Shown one piece after another: positions 1 through 10,013 of a DNA stretch of 64,000 nt (its first letter is position 1; each line of letters begins with the position of its first letter). The notes below the pieces were generated by a model, which did not search any database, was not told the origin of the DNA, and saw only the letters and a program-made list of their open reading frames with translations. The DNA lies in assembly GCA_031308135.1 (NCBI GenBank), contig JAHLJT010008756.1, positions 106,295,271 to 106,359,270 on the forward strand, read 5' to 3'. The stretch is from Acheta domesticus (lineage: Eukaryota > Arthropoda > Insecta > Orthoptera > Gryllidae). The position numbers and the translations under genes are program-made.

Positions 1-196
1 CTACCACCAGGATGCCAGTCAACCACCAACTCTCCCTCGTCCAGCGCCCCCTTCTGCCCGTCAACAACCTTCGTTACCTAGTAACCGCCACCGTCCAAAT
101 TAAGCGCAGCGTTTGTTTTATAATATTTTGTATATTACAGCTCCGTCCGTCCAGATCAAGGCGCGGCGTTTGTTCTGTAATATTTTGTATATTACA
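1..196 (-). repeat. 3' LTR (partial, cut by window start)
   Basis: This stretch matches 2208-2403 almost base for base. It ends at ...TATATTACA on the plus strand, which is the TGTAATATA start of the LTR on the minus strand. The adjacent purine-rich tract supports calling it the 3' LTR. Confidence 0.8.
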
Positions 197-535
197 GCTC
201 CCCACTTCCAGAGCGTTATTTATCTAATTACCTATTAATAAATAACAAGACTAACTCCCACAACAACAAAATACTTTTCGTTCTTCTTACCTTCTTGCAC
301 TGGTACACACACGACACAATTTCACAACACTAGGACTTGTATCTTCAGGCCTTAAGCTAATTACAATCTGGTTTATCGATACTCTTTGCCAACATAAGCC
401 CATTTCAAATGATCATTTAGTATAATAAAATCAGTGGTTCCATTCGACCACATATCCAGATAACGTGGAACTATTAAATACAACAATAATACAATAAAAC
501 ATTGCTATTTACAATTATTTACAATATTTACATGC

Positions 536-1603
536 TCAATCATGAGTATCATGCCGTAAATATGGCTTTATGCTGCGAAAATTATATGTTCCAACATGCT
601 CCCCTTCTTCATTATGCAAAACAACCGCATTTTTATGGAACACTTTCCATTCCACATAATTCGGCGGTTCCGTCACTAAAGATTTTAACCAATTTTGGGC
701 CTTGGATGACATCTGTTCGACCAAGTTCAATTTTAAATGTTCCGACACGTTATTCATAATAAAATAACTTTCTAACTTCTCAATAAATGACCATGGCTGT
801 TCCCGAGTATCCCCATGAAATTGAATATGACTTGGCAATACTAATGCCGTAGCCGACGCAATGGCGTTTCCACTAAAACTAGTTGCGGCAATTTCTTTTC
901 CTAACTCTTCGATGTTTCGTCTTAAATTAGCCGTTTCTGTTCCAATTCTGCTTTCTTCCGCCTCCGTCACGGATTTCACTTCCTGACGTATTCTATCCTG
1001 TATTATAGCATACGTTCGTTCTAGCCTGGCCTCGACCTTCCCAACACGAACATTTTGTTGCTGAGATATCTCAAATACTTCCTCAACATGTGCTTCTACA
1101 ACCGCCATTTTCCCGTGTTGCATCACGACTTGATCTAAATTTTCAACATGTCCTATCAAATGTTTTACTTCCAATTTTACATTCTCTATCATTTCCTGCT
1201 GTTCCCGCTGCCCACGTTGTGTCATATCATCAAGATGTTCTAATTTACAATTCCTAAATTCCAAGGCAGTATCTGCTCGTAGCTGAGCCATTTCGTCCCT
1301 CAGTTGCTCCCTGGTGTTACGCAATTCCCGCGTTAAATTTTCATAATTCGCGTCTTGACTGTCAAATCTGGAATTCATTTCTGCCTTCATTTGCGCGAGC
1401 ATCTGAAGTATAAGGCTATTAGTATCCACATTTTCTACTGGTAGGTTCAGGACAACATCCTTCTGCACTAATTGTACTTCTTCCTCTAAATTTCGTTCGA
1501 CTTCAACTTCCGATACAATATTTATAGTTGCAGCCACCCCGTCCTGCCCTTCGCCGCCATTTTCCCCTTCCGCGACTCGAGCCCTTCTCCCACGAGTTTC
1601 CAT
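536..1603 (-). CDS. Gag-like protein, apparently fused to an integrase C-terminal tail
   Basis: The open frame of 355 residues sits between the two LTRs. Residues about 60-240 are rich in Glu, Gln, Arg and Leu in a coiled-coil-like pattern. Residues about 255-320 (HIQFHGDTREQPWSFIEKLE, then AQNWLKSL) resemble the gag core of gypsy-type elements. The last ~40 residues (GTYNFRSIKPYLRH) look instead like the extreme C-terminus of a gypsy integrase, where a G-x-YN-x-x-x-IKPY pattern is common. The change comes soon after YVEWK. The simplest reading is an in-frame internal deletion that joined gag to the end of pol. No zinc knuckle, protease or polymerase motif is present. The coding potential is intact, but the product could at most act as a gag-like protein. 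Confidence 0.6.
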   Translation of the reverse strand: METRGRRARVAEGENGGEGQDGVAATINIVSEVEVERNLEEEVQLVQKDVVLNLPVENVDTNSLILQMLAQMKAEMNSRFDSQDANYENLTRELRNTREQLRDEMAQLRADTALEFRNCKLEHLDDMTQRGQREQQEMIENVKLEVKHLIGHVENLDQVVMQHGKMAVVEAHVEEVFEISQQQNVRVGKVEARLERTYAIIQDRIRQEVKSVTEAEESRIGTETANLRRNIEELGKEIAATSFSGNAIASATALVLPSHIQFHGDTREQPWSFIEKLESYFIMNNVSEHLKLNLVEQMSSKAQNWLKSLVTEPPNYVEWKVFHKNAVVLHNEEGEHVGTYNFRSIKPYLRHDTHD

Positions 1604-1801
1604 ACTGACACAATTTATTTACAATATCTTAATTCAACACTAATTACACTCACTAAATAATAATATGATATTTGAAATGGTTGGCATTTACTGTTTTCTA
1701 CTTTCAGACTTCCTAATGTTTAATAAAATTTCGTGTTATAATCGTCTCACACGATTTTATACGACGTTTTATTAATTCCTGCCCCACGTTGGGAAAGCCA
1801 C

Positions 1802-2403
1802 TGTGATAATACAACGAATGATTCTATTTTATCTAATTTAATTTACTTGGCTAGCTCAGTTCTCTGGTTCTCATGCTCTCTATACAGAGAAGCCTGGAAG
1901 TCTGAAATTGTTTATGTCCCGAAGGAATTACACACAACGTGGCACAACAATAATTTTGTTTATTAAGAATGGAATTTGAGATTAAAAATATAAAAATTCT
2001 CTTGCTTAATTTCATGCATTAAGTTCACTGTACCAAATTGTCTGGCGTTGTGAAACGATGGCCCCGCAGTTCGTAGCCCCTTGACTTCCGCGCCGAAAAT
2101 CCGTCTGCTTCTTTCTTGCTGCTCACTTCTTGCACACTTGTTCCACAATTTGTCCTCCGTATTCGCGTCGATGTCCAACTTTAATAATTCAGGTTACATA
2201 CGCGCCGCTACCACCAGGATGCCAGTCAACCACCAACTCTCCCTCGTCCAGCGCCCCCTTCTGCCCGTCAACAACCTTCGTTACCTAGTAACCACCACCG
2301 TCCAGATTAAGCGCAGCGTTTGTTTTATAATATTTTGTATATTACAGCTCCGTCCGTCCAGATCAAGGCGCGGCGTTTGTTCTGTAATATTTTGTATATT
2401 ACA
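1802..2403 (-). repeat. 5' LTR of the gypsy-type element
   Basis: The right boundary is fixed by the direct repeat with 1-196. The inner boundary is inferred from the TGTGATAAT (minus-strand ATTATCACA) at 1802, next to the primer-binding-like sequence, giving about 602 bp. A 27 bp phrase, TTTTATAATATTTTGTATAT and similar, occurs twice near the outer end. Confidence 0.7.
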
Positions 2404-2412
2404 ATACACACT

Positions 2413-2735
2413 AGCGTACCCGTGCGAGAACTCTCGCATGTTAAATCCCACCCTTTCCCTATCCATTTGTCTATCCGTTCCATAAAGGAGAGTAACTACT
2501 AATGTACTTACAGAATATCAAACAAAATAACAATGCAATTGATGTTTGAAACAAATTATCAATTAAAGTTTATTTCAACATCATAGAGAGATGTTCTTGG
2601 AACAATTCATACTTCTTTAAAAACAACATTTGAAGAAATTTTTCAATCTTCCTTGAGAGTTAGCTTTTCGCTTTCCTTGATAGTCAAATAATAGAAAAGG
2701 TTTTTACTCTTGAGAAAGCCAAATAAAGTAGTGCG
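2413..2735. repeat. Interspersed repeat A, copy 1 (partial)
   Basis: It starts with the motif CGTACCCGTGCGAGAACTCT, which holds the hairpin GCGAGA-AC-TCTCGC. The same motif recurs at 3389. The following text (AACAATGCAATTGATG, CTTGGAACAATTC, CTTTTTACTCTTGAGAAAGC type phrases) runs in parallel with copy 2. The gypsy-type LTR element abuts it at 2403. From 2736 to 3388 I see only AT-rich non-coding sequence. Confidence 0.6.
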
Positions 2736-3388
2736 AAAATACCGGATCCGGCAAGAACAGACCTACTCATTGCAATATTATTTAACTTTCCTTGATTTGT
2801 TATGAAGACCCGAGAGGGTTTTGGAGAGTCAGGGTGCCAGCTTGCTTGGGTGAGAAAATTGGAAAATTATTTGTTTACTAAAAAGTATTGAATTATTTTC
2901 TGCGTCCTCAAGAAAAACAATTCCGAGCCAAAAAATAATCAAACTAAAGTTTTCACCTTTGTGTACTAAATACCATTTGTTAGCATTAGAAACAATTTAG
3001 TAGGCATTAGTAAGCCCACATCGGTACATGGGAATATTGCTCAAACTATGTTTGCATTTTTAATATCTTAACGAACCGACACCTTGAGTTTAATATCAAA
3101 CGGTGTTTTATTTACAATATGAGTTTACAGTTGGGCGATGGTGTACATACTTCCAGATACCGCCAACATTTAAATCGTGCGTTTGGACTGCGATCGTTGG
3201 CAGTTGTCGGGTGGCTTGCACTATTCTTTCTATAATTTTAAATTTAGTTGTTTTTTAATTGATTCACGTAGTATAGTAGGCTAGCGCGTTTTGATTTTTG
3301 TTTTCCATTTATTTCAAGATATTTTACTTTAGCTACTTTAAAAAGTTTGTTCTTTGTGTTGTGCCATAGCACAAGTTTTCCCCTACAA

Positions 3389-4552
3389 CCTCTGCGTACC
3401 CGTGCGAGAACTCTCGCATGTTAGACCACACACTCATCCCTATCCTTCTATATTCATTCTAAGAGGGAAAGTAGTTAACGAAACGTGTTTATTTGTATCT
3501 ATACTACTTACTACTATCTATAGTACTATACTTTTATTTATATCTATAAAGGTAACTTGCAATGTACTAACACAATTACAAATAAAAATAAAAAACAATG
3601 CAATTAATGTGTAAAAGAAATTTTCAATCAATATTTATTCAAATATCATGGAGAATTTGCTTGGAACAATTCCCAACACATACTTAAAGACATTTGAAGT
3701 AATTATTCAATATTCTTTGTCAATTAGGTTTTACTTTTTCGTGATGGTCACAAAAATATTAGCTTTTTACTTTTGAGAAAGCTACGTGTCTGAACCCGTT
3801 GACTTGAAAATTTCATCGAATGATAACGAAAATATTGGTACGGGTAAAACACAAACACAGTCTTCACTCTTCACTGAACACCCACATCCTTCCACAATTA
3901 AGTACACAGCACTTATAGACCATGAAAAAACGTTAATTGAATAGTTTCACTACACGCATAAGAAACAATCTTCATAGGTATAGGTATCAAGCAACTATAA
4001 TAGTACTTCTAGTTGTTGCTGGAGAGCAAATCTTGAATTAATGATTATGCAAATAAACCTCGTCAGACTGCACAAACTACGGTGTTAACAGAAAGCGTAA
4101 ATAAAGATTGTCGAATCTAAGCCTTCTAAGCGTGTCGCCACAAAAATTGCTACCAGTTGGAAGGATTGAATATTGAGGCGGCCTTGATAATATTGAAGCG
4201 TGGACTCGAAAAGTTAATTGAATGGATAGGAGAATGTCTTATCTTGTAGATTATGGTGTGAAAAACGTTTCTTTGAGGCCTTTGATCTCAAAATTTTACT
4301 TTTTAAGACTCTAAAACGCTTTGGTTTTTAGTTATTTGCCGATATAGGTTGACATGTGATGCGGGTTGCATTTTACATGAATATTTCGATGCGTTTTTTT
4401 TAAAGAAATCATCCATATTTTTAAAGTCAAAATGGAATTCATCAAGTTTCCCTGAAATTCTCTTTCTTTAGAGCCCTAATTTATAAAGATTGTGACGTGT
4501 GAGAGCCGGAACCCAAAGGTATACTACTGAAATAATACAGGAGACGATACAC
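3389..4552. repeat. Interspersed repeat A, copy 2
   Basis: From about 3590 to 4552 it is collinear with 16645-17590, with many identical 20-40 base blocks such as GAGAAAGCTACGTGTCTGAA and TTATGCAAATAAACCTCGTC. Both copies end at GAAATAATA(C/T)AGGAGACGAT. No open frame of note is present, so it is probably a non-autonomous or decayed mobile element. The 5' part shares a hairpin motif with 2413. Confidence 0.7.
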
Positions 4553-4606
4553 ACTTTTTAAAGTAACAGTCAGCTTTTTTTTGAAGAGTCAAAAATAACT
4601 TTTGTT
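4553..4606 (-). pseudogene. 54-bp duplicate of part of the unknown-family gene
   Basis: This segment repeats 5692-5746 almost exactly (CACTTTTTAAAGTAACAGTC and ACTTTTGTTAGGTA), with a few extra T bases. It is part of the pseudogene frame at 5561-5836. It stops where the (TA)n tract begins. Confidence 0.7.
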
Positions 4607-4608
4607 AG

Positions 4609-4612
<4 letters not shown>

Positions 4613-4667
<55 letters not shown>
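4613..4667. repeat. (TA)n microsatellite
   Basis: About 27 uninterrupted TA units are present. The tract separates the 54-bp duplicate from a segment starting GGGTCATTCCACG. Confidence 0.95.
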
Positions 4668-4669
<2 letters not shown>

Positions 4670-5319
4670 GTCATTCCACGAAAAATCGGACGAATTTGAA
4701 AGAAAATTGACCTTGATATCTCATATCTTTCTGATTATTTTTTACAGGTTCATGAAGACAAACAATACAACATGTGTTTTTTAGTTTTGCTCAAATATTT
4801 ATATTTTAGTCATTTTTTTAAAATTTTCCGTAACTTCATACGCACTGACATGTATAATATGTTATATCTCAAAATCATTTTAAAATCTCTGTTTTGAGTT
4901 CCTCTTAAATCAAAGCTTATATCTGTACCTTTCATCAAATTTATCTTATTGTTTATAAAATTTTATTTTTTAATGTTAATTTTATGTGTTTATATTTTTA
5001 TTTATAAAATTATTAATTTTACCACGAATGAAAAATCTAAAAAAAATGAAAAGAATGTTCATACTTTCTACATACTAAGGGACTGCGAAGTTTCAAAATG
5101 GCTTCTGTTAAAATAAATTTTTGAGAATTTTTTAAATATTACCTCGTTCACAGCGCCACGAGAACCTCATGCGCCCGTCGTTGTATGTGCCGCTTTCGAA
5201 TGAAACGCTGGGGGGAACAAGCTTCACAACAGGAAGATAAGTGGAAATGTTCACTGAGCAATGAGTTTTAAAGTTCTTGTTAATATTCCAAAACAAATAA
5301 AATATTAAGTTGTATCAGA
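4668..5319. other. AT-rich region, possible transposon terminus
   Basis: The segment begins GGGTCATTCCACG, the kind of terminus often seen on arthropod and cnidarian repeats (from memory, not checked). TTTCAAAATGGCTTCTGTT at about 5094-5112 is found inverted at about 8848-8866, so the two may be terminal inverted repeats around the unknown-family gene between them. I see no gene here. Confidence 0.3.
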
Positions 5320-6020
5320 TTTACGTTTTTTTAAGTTTCTCTTTATCTAACTTGGACAAGATGTACACTTTCTTTCAAGGAACATGTTTCAATTATTTCT
5401 TTGTCTTCACAAACAGGAACAAAGGATTGTAACGAACGTGTACCACGTAACCATTTTGCTGCATTTCAAGTGAATTCTTTCTTCTTCATGATCTTCATTG
5501 GTGAAGAAGAAAAACACTGTTTTCTATGTTTTTGTGCCCACTCATAGAGCTTCTTGGGAGTCATAATCGGATCATGATGTACATGAATCGTTCAACGTAA
5601 ATGCACTGCTGATGCGTCACTCTGTCAATCATCCTCTCTTCAAACCTTTTCTGCAATATTTTAAGTCGTTCTATTCCAGGACATTTCTCACACTTTTTAA
5701 AGTAACAGTCAGCTCTTGGAGAGTCAAAAATAACTTTTGTTAGGTAGTACCGACAATTCTTCAATGCATTAACATCATCTGTTAGCTTTGTGAGACCTCC
5801 TCCGTCAAACATTAACTTTACTCCTACGTTTTGCACAAACAGATACTGTATGTGTACCGTTAGCTCCTGGTAAAATGCAGTGTTTCTGTGTTAATTCAGC
5901 GAACTTTGAAAAGCTAATCTTTAGATGCGGAGACTTTTCTTTAAAATGTCGGTAGGCTTCTTTCATGTTGCTCAGTATAATTCTCTTTTGTTTGTGAATC
6001 TTTCCCCCATTCTCTCTCAC
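5320..6020 (-). pseudogene. Repeat-associated protein of unknown function, middle and C-terminal parts (broken)
   Basis: I recognise a large family of uncharacterised arthropod and cnidarian proteins found in many copies per genome. Visible landmarks are HKQKRIILSNMKEAYRHFKE and ISFSKFAEL (from 6020 down), then KNCRYYL and CEKCPGIERLKILQ in another frame, then KKLYEWAQKHR and GTRSLQSFVPV in a third. The start at about 6020 follows a minus-strand splice acceptor (TTTATTTCAG), so this is probably an internal exon. Frameshifts occur near 5830 and 5575. Between the CEKCPG block and the YEWAQ block about 200 residues of the family are missing, which indicates an internal deletion. The upstream part of the same gene is at 7736-8265. 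A transposase-like role has been suggested for such families only by their copy number; the function is unknown. Confidence 0.55.
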
Positions 6021-6038
6021 TGAAATAAAATTATTTTT

Positions 6039-7727
6039 ACTTTCCCGTATACGTACGTATACACGAAATTATACACGTAGTATTGGGAAAATTATGTAAT
6101 GCTGCCCGAAAAAATGGCCAATTTTCGGCGGAAAAAAATAATTGCCGGGCCGTGAAAACGAAAAAGTGGATAAAACCAATTGCTAAATTAAGAAAAAAAA
6201 TCCCCTAACACGTGGTGTAGCCAGAAACCCTGTTCTAGATCCTGGATACCGAAAACCCAATTGAAAGGAAAACGTCCGTCTGTCCGTCTGCCTGTCTGCC
6301 CGTCTGCCCTTCTGCCCCACTGCCCGTCTGCCCTTCTGCCCTTCTGCCCTTCTGCCCGTCTGCCCCTCTGCCCGTCTGCTCGTCTGCTCGTCTGCCCGTC
6401 TGTGAACACTGCTAGCGCCTAAACCATACGTACGATTTCTTCCAAAATGGATATTCCCCCGTCGATCTGGTTCTAGTCAAAGCTTTGAGATTTTGAAAAA
6501 GCTTCTTCAAAATTTGGGGGTACTTTATATGAAGCCCCCCGGGGGTTTTCCAAGTTTTCTCAAAAACGGCTCCACATTTTTTCTTTAAATTACTTGTATG
6601 AATAGAGTAAAATACACTTATTAACATGGCATAGGTCCGATTTTCACGCATAACTAAATTTTCGAAAATTGTGAAAGTTTGAATTTTTTTCGGCAACTCT
6701 TTCTCCAACTACAAAATTGAAGATTGAAGAGATTTTTTCCTCAAATAAAATTTGTTCTGCATATTGAGTTCTTTCATAAAGGTCATGCAAATGTTTTCCA
6801 AAACTTTAGTAGTTTTCGTGCAATATTGCGTGCAATATTAAAAAATTACAAAAACAAGATTTTCTCAAAAACCGCTCCAAATTTTTTCTTTAAACTTTTG
6901 GTAGGAATAGTGGTAAATGTACTCTATCAGATGGCATAAAAGCCACATTGCTTTATAGGTTAGTTTTTTAAAAATTACAAAAATGTAAATTTTTTCACGT
7001 TTCTCACTTCGACAATATTTACATTAGCAGCGATTTTTTCACATTATTATATTAATGAGTACATGTGCTTTAAATCATGTCAAGTAAAGTTTCTCGAAAA
7101 CACAACCGTTTTCTGTGAAAAGTAGCTCAAAATTTCGCATTTTCAGAAACGCTCAAACGCCGTTTTCTCATATATGGCTGCAAATTTTTTCTTCAAACTT
7201 TTGTAACGGATAGTGCTAATTACACTCTTTAGTATAGCGTATTTTGAGTTTTTTTTTGTTTTTTCAAAAATTACACAATTGTAATTTTTTTGAAAGATCT
7301 CTCACATCTTTAATATGCACATTACCAGCAATTTGTAAAGATTATTATATTTGTGAGTGTAAGTGCTTCAAATAACTTCAAATAAAGTATTTTGAAAACT
7401 CAAACATTTTCTGTGAAAATGAGCTTCAAATTGCGCATTTTTAGTAGCGCTAAAACGCCATTTTCTCTTAAGCGGCACATAATTTTTAAAAGAAAATTGC
7501 CATTTGTGACTAGGTTTTTGTGTTCTTTAATATTCTAAAATTAATGTTTCCGTTCTACCAATAGGAAACCGAAAAATTAAGAAAATGATAGAAAAATGTA
7601 CTTTTGGCGGTGATAGATGACAGCTGGCAAGAAAGAGTTTGTGGCAATTCCGAATAGCCAGCGAAGACCCAAGGAAATAGAAAACTAATACGGGAAAGTA
7701 TGTGCCATTCTGTAGCACCACTAGTTT
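6039..7727. mobile_element. ACTTTC repeat, most complete copy
   Basis: This is the best full-length member of the dominant repeat in the window. The left end reads ACTTTCCCGTATACGTACGT and the inverted form TACGGGAAAGT lies at 7689-7699. The right end continues to CACTAGTTTT at about 7727. Inside are a GTCTGCCC-type simple repeat (6270-6400) and three or four diverged direct repeats of about 300 bp. Each of these begins with a phrase like TTCTCAAAAACGGCTCCAAA and contains ATTACAAAAA. No open frame of significance exists. It lies between two parts of one unknown-family gene, apparently inside an intron. Confidence 0.7.
6270..6402. repeat. Degenerate 8-bp tandem repeat (GTCTGCCC)n
   Basis: About sixteen units of consensus GTCTGCCC or TTCTGCCC, with GTCTGTCC variants at one end, form the core of the ACTTTC repeat copy. 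Open frames across it are artefacts of low complexity. Confidence 0.9.
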
Positions 7728-7735
7728 TCATTTAT

Positions 7736-8265
7736 TTACTCATGATACGGCAAACCTCATCTGAACAATAAAAAGCCATAACACATTGGAGTACAGAAGC
7801 GTCGATAGCTCTTCTGGATTTCACATGTGGAGTTGACAATATTCCCTTTGTTGCTAGTTGTTTTTCAACAGTTATCATGTGAGTAGATGCATCGAAATGG
7901 GTTTTTAATTTTAGGAATAGACAAATCTTCAAAAATCGTTAAAATTTTAATTTTTATATTTTTATATTTTTATCTTCATCAGTAGTTTCGTATCTTTTTT
8001 CAATTCTTCTATGGTGTATTGTTCATTTTCTTGTTTTTCTTCTATCTCTTCTATATAAAACATTCCTTTCTCTAAGGTTCGTCTTATTTATTCCACTTTT
8101 CGACGAGGATAAGAGATAAGCTTTTTGACTCAGTTTCTTTTTTCTCATAGAGGTTTCACCTAACATCAATATTGTTAAACTTTCTTTCAGATGTGATAAT
8201 TTTACATTCTTGGCTGGCGCAGCTTCTGCTTCACTAGGAAATAGATCACCGTCGTTTCTATGTTC
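7736..8265 (-). pseudogene. Repeat-associated protein of unknown function, N-terminal part (broken)
   Basis: Read on the minus strand, about 8247-8020 gives KNVKLSHLKESLTIL and RKKKLSQKAY. 7932-7736 gives FDASTHMITVEKQLATKGIL, then STPHVKSRRAID, then FYCSDEVCRIM. These match in order the N-terminal region of the same uncharacterised family whose later parts lie at 5320-6020. Frameshifts and stops separate the blocks (TGA near 8015, TAA near 7950). At the 3' end the frame reaches ATGAGTAAAT, a plausible splice donor after RIM. The ACTTTC repeat at 6039-7727 then begins at once, so it probably sits in the intron that joined this exon to the one at 6020. Confidence 0.5.
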
Positions 8266-9230
8266 AATTACGAATTATTGTCTTCTTCTGAATTTCTACT
8301 CTGTTGACTTGTACCAGGTTACCTGGAAAATGTTTCAATGGTACCTTTAGATGTTTTACTTTCATTTATATAAACCATTTTGAAGTTCTCCATCTGCATA
8401 TGTTACAAATTTTCAAGTTCGGCATAATTTGTAAGTATTGTATGCCCAACTTTTGGAGGATACTTCGTATTACATGCCTTAAATTTTTACATTCAGTTCT
8501 ACCATACTTTTCTAGATTGAAAGGATTGAAACATGAATCAAAGCGTATCTTCATTGTACCTGCCATCTTCAAATATTTTTTGTCACTCTCCTAGAAAGAA
8601 AGAAGCGCACGGGCACTCACACACGCGTCACAAAAGAGGATATTATTTGCACTGTGTCACACACACTTGGATGTAAACTGATCCCAGTGTTTGTATTGCT
8701 TGGTCGACTTCCTGCCATTGCCTTGGGTGGAAAACGACCTGCTGACATCGACACAGGGAGCATTGACAAAGCGGTATGGCACCGGCGCAACGCGGCGGTC
8801 GAGAAAATACTCTGCGCTTCCTTGAATATTATTTTTTTACGTGAGTTCTAAAACAGAAGCCATTTTGAAAATTTGTAGAGATGGAGATAAAAATCTAAAG
8901 AATTTATTGCCGTTGAGTTTGAAACAAAAAGTCATGGGGATCATCTTCAAACCTTGTTTTAAAAATTAAAAACAATTTAAAAAACACAATATAAAAATAT
9001 GCAATTATTTATAAACACTTGTTGAAAGATTGCTTCTTTAGCTTTAATTTGAAATCAAGTTTAAGTTTTTACAATACATTTGGAGTTAAAAATTATTAAA
9101 CATCTCGACACTGGAGAAAAATTAATGTATTACAATAACTGTAACTTCAAAAATAATGTATCCTCAGGTAAACAAAAAACGTGTCTTTTACTTTTCATAA
9201 TAGATAGTGTAAAAAAATTAGATAATTTGA
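8266..9230. other. No gene seen; flank of the unknown-family element
   Basis: Mostly AT-rich sequence. About 8848-8866 is the inverted counterpart of 5094-5112. A moderately GC-rich patch (8690-8820) has short open frames without recognisable motifs. Confidence 0.4.
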
Positions 9231-9745
9231 AACACTTGAGGTTTTTTCTGTCCGGTTTTATGATGAATGAATATATAAACTACAATGTTGAAGATAAAGA
9301 TTTTTGCTTCAGAGAAAGTTTGTTGTGCAAAATTACCTGTTTAAAACAAGGTCGTGTACAATTTTTGAAAACTGAGTAGTTGTTGCGCAATTTGTGCTTG
9401 AACTTAACGCAATTTTTTCTTGAAAACCGGTCCAAATGTTTTCTTTAAATTTTCTCCACTTACGTAATAAAGGAAGGTAAAAAATATTATGCTCGTTCCA
9501 TTTTCGGGTATAGCTCGTTTTTTTCAAAAATTGCGAAAAAAATTAAAACTACAAAATTGAAGATAGAGATTTTTGCCTTAGACAAAGTCTGTTGTACAAA
9601 ATTAGCTCTTTAAAAAGATCATGTATATTTTTTTTGTAAAAGTTAGTCGTTTTCGCATAATTGCTGTTTCAAGTTAATGAAACATGTATGTCTACATAAC
9701 ATTACAATGTTGCGAGAAAGTATGTGGTGTTGATGGTGGCACCAC
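9231..9745. repeat. ACTTTC repeat family, partial copy
   Basis: The phrases CAAAATTAGCTCTTTAAAAA, GAAGATAGAGATTTTTGCCT and ATTTTCGGGTATAGC recur, inverted, at 20160-20830. The right end reads GCGAGAAAGTATGTGGTG...GGCACCACTAG, the family's CACTAG terminus with a GTGGTG/CACCAC hairpin. Confidence 0.65.
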
Positions 9746-9759
9746 TAGTTTGAATGTTA

Positions 9760-9964
9760 TGACGCAATGCAGGCGAACATCACCCTGCGCCGCGTTACTC
9801 ACGGAGTTGGTGGTGATAATTTGTCTCCCGAATTGTATCCCGTGCTGCCGAGGCTTACGCTGAAGAAGCAGGCGTTGATACTAGATGAATGCCTTGGCTT
9901 TATCCTAAGGAACGGACCGCGCGTAGTCTTTTCTTCCTCTTCCATGTCCTGTCCTCTCCCCTTG

Positions 9965-10013
<49 letters not shown>

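Larger units (their letters stand above)
1..2403 (-). mobile_element. Internally deleted gypsy-type LTR retrotransposon
   Basis: Bases 1-196 and 2208-2403 are direct repeats with only two visible differences, so they are parts of two LTRs. The left LTR is cut by the window edge. Read on the minus strand, the right LTR runs TGTAATA...ATCACA, so it has TG/CA ends. It is followed by a primer-binding-like sequence (TGGCTTTCCCAACGTGGGGC, about 1800-1781). A purine-rich tract (GAAGTGGGGAGC, just right of 196) precedes the left LTR. The internal part is only about 1.6 kb and holds a gag-like frame but no protease, reverse transcriptase or RNase H. The small LTR difference points to a recent insertion of an already deleted element. 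Confidence 0.8.

Noticed and set aside
6188..6409. Open frame of RRADGQ-type repeats, and similar frames over (TG)n, (CA)n and (TA)n tracts (4602, 9767, 58246, 60247)
   Set aside because: Low-complexity translation of simple repeats with no conserved residues.
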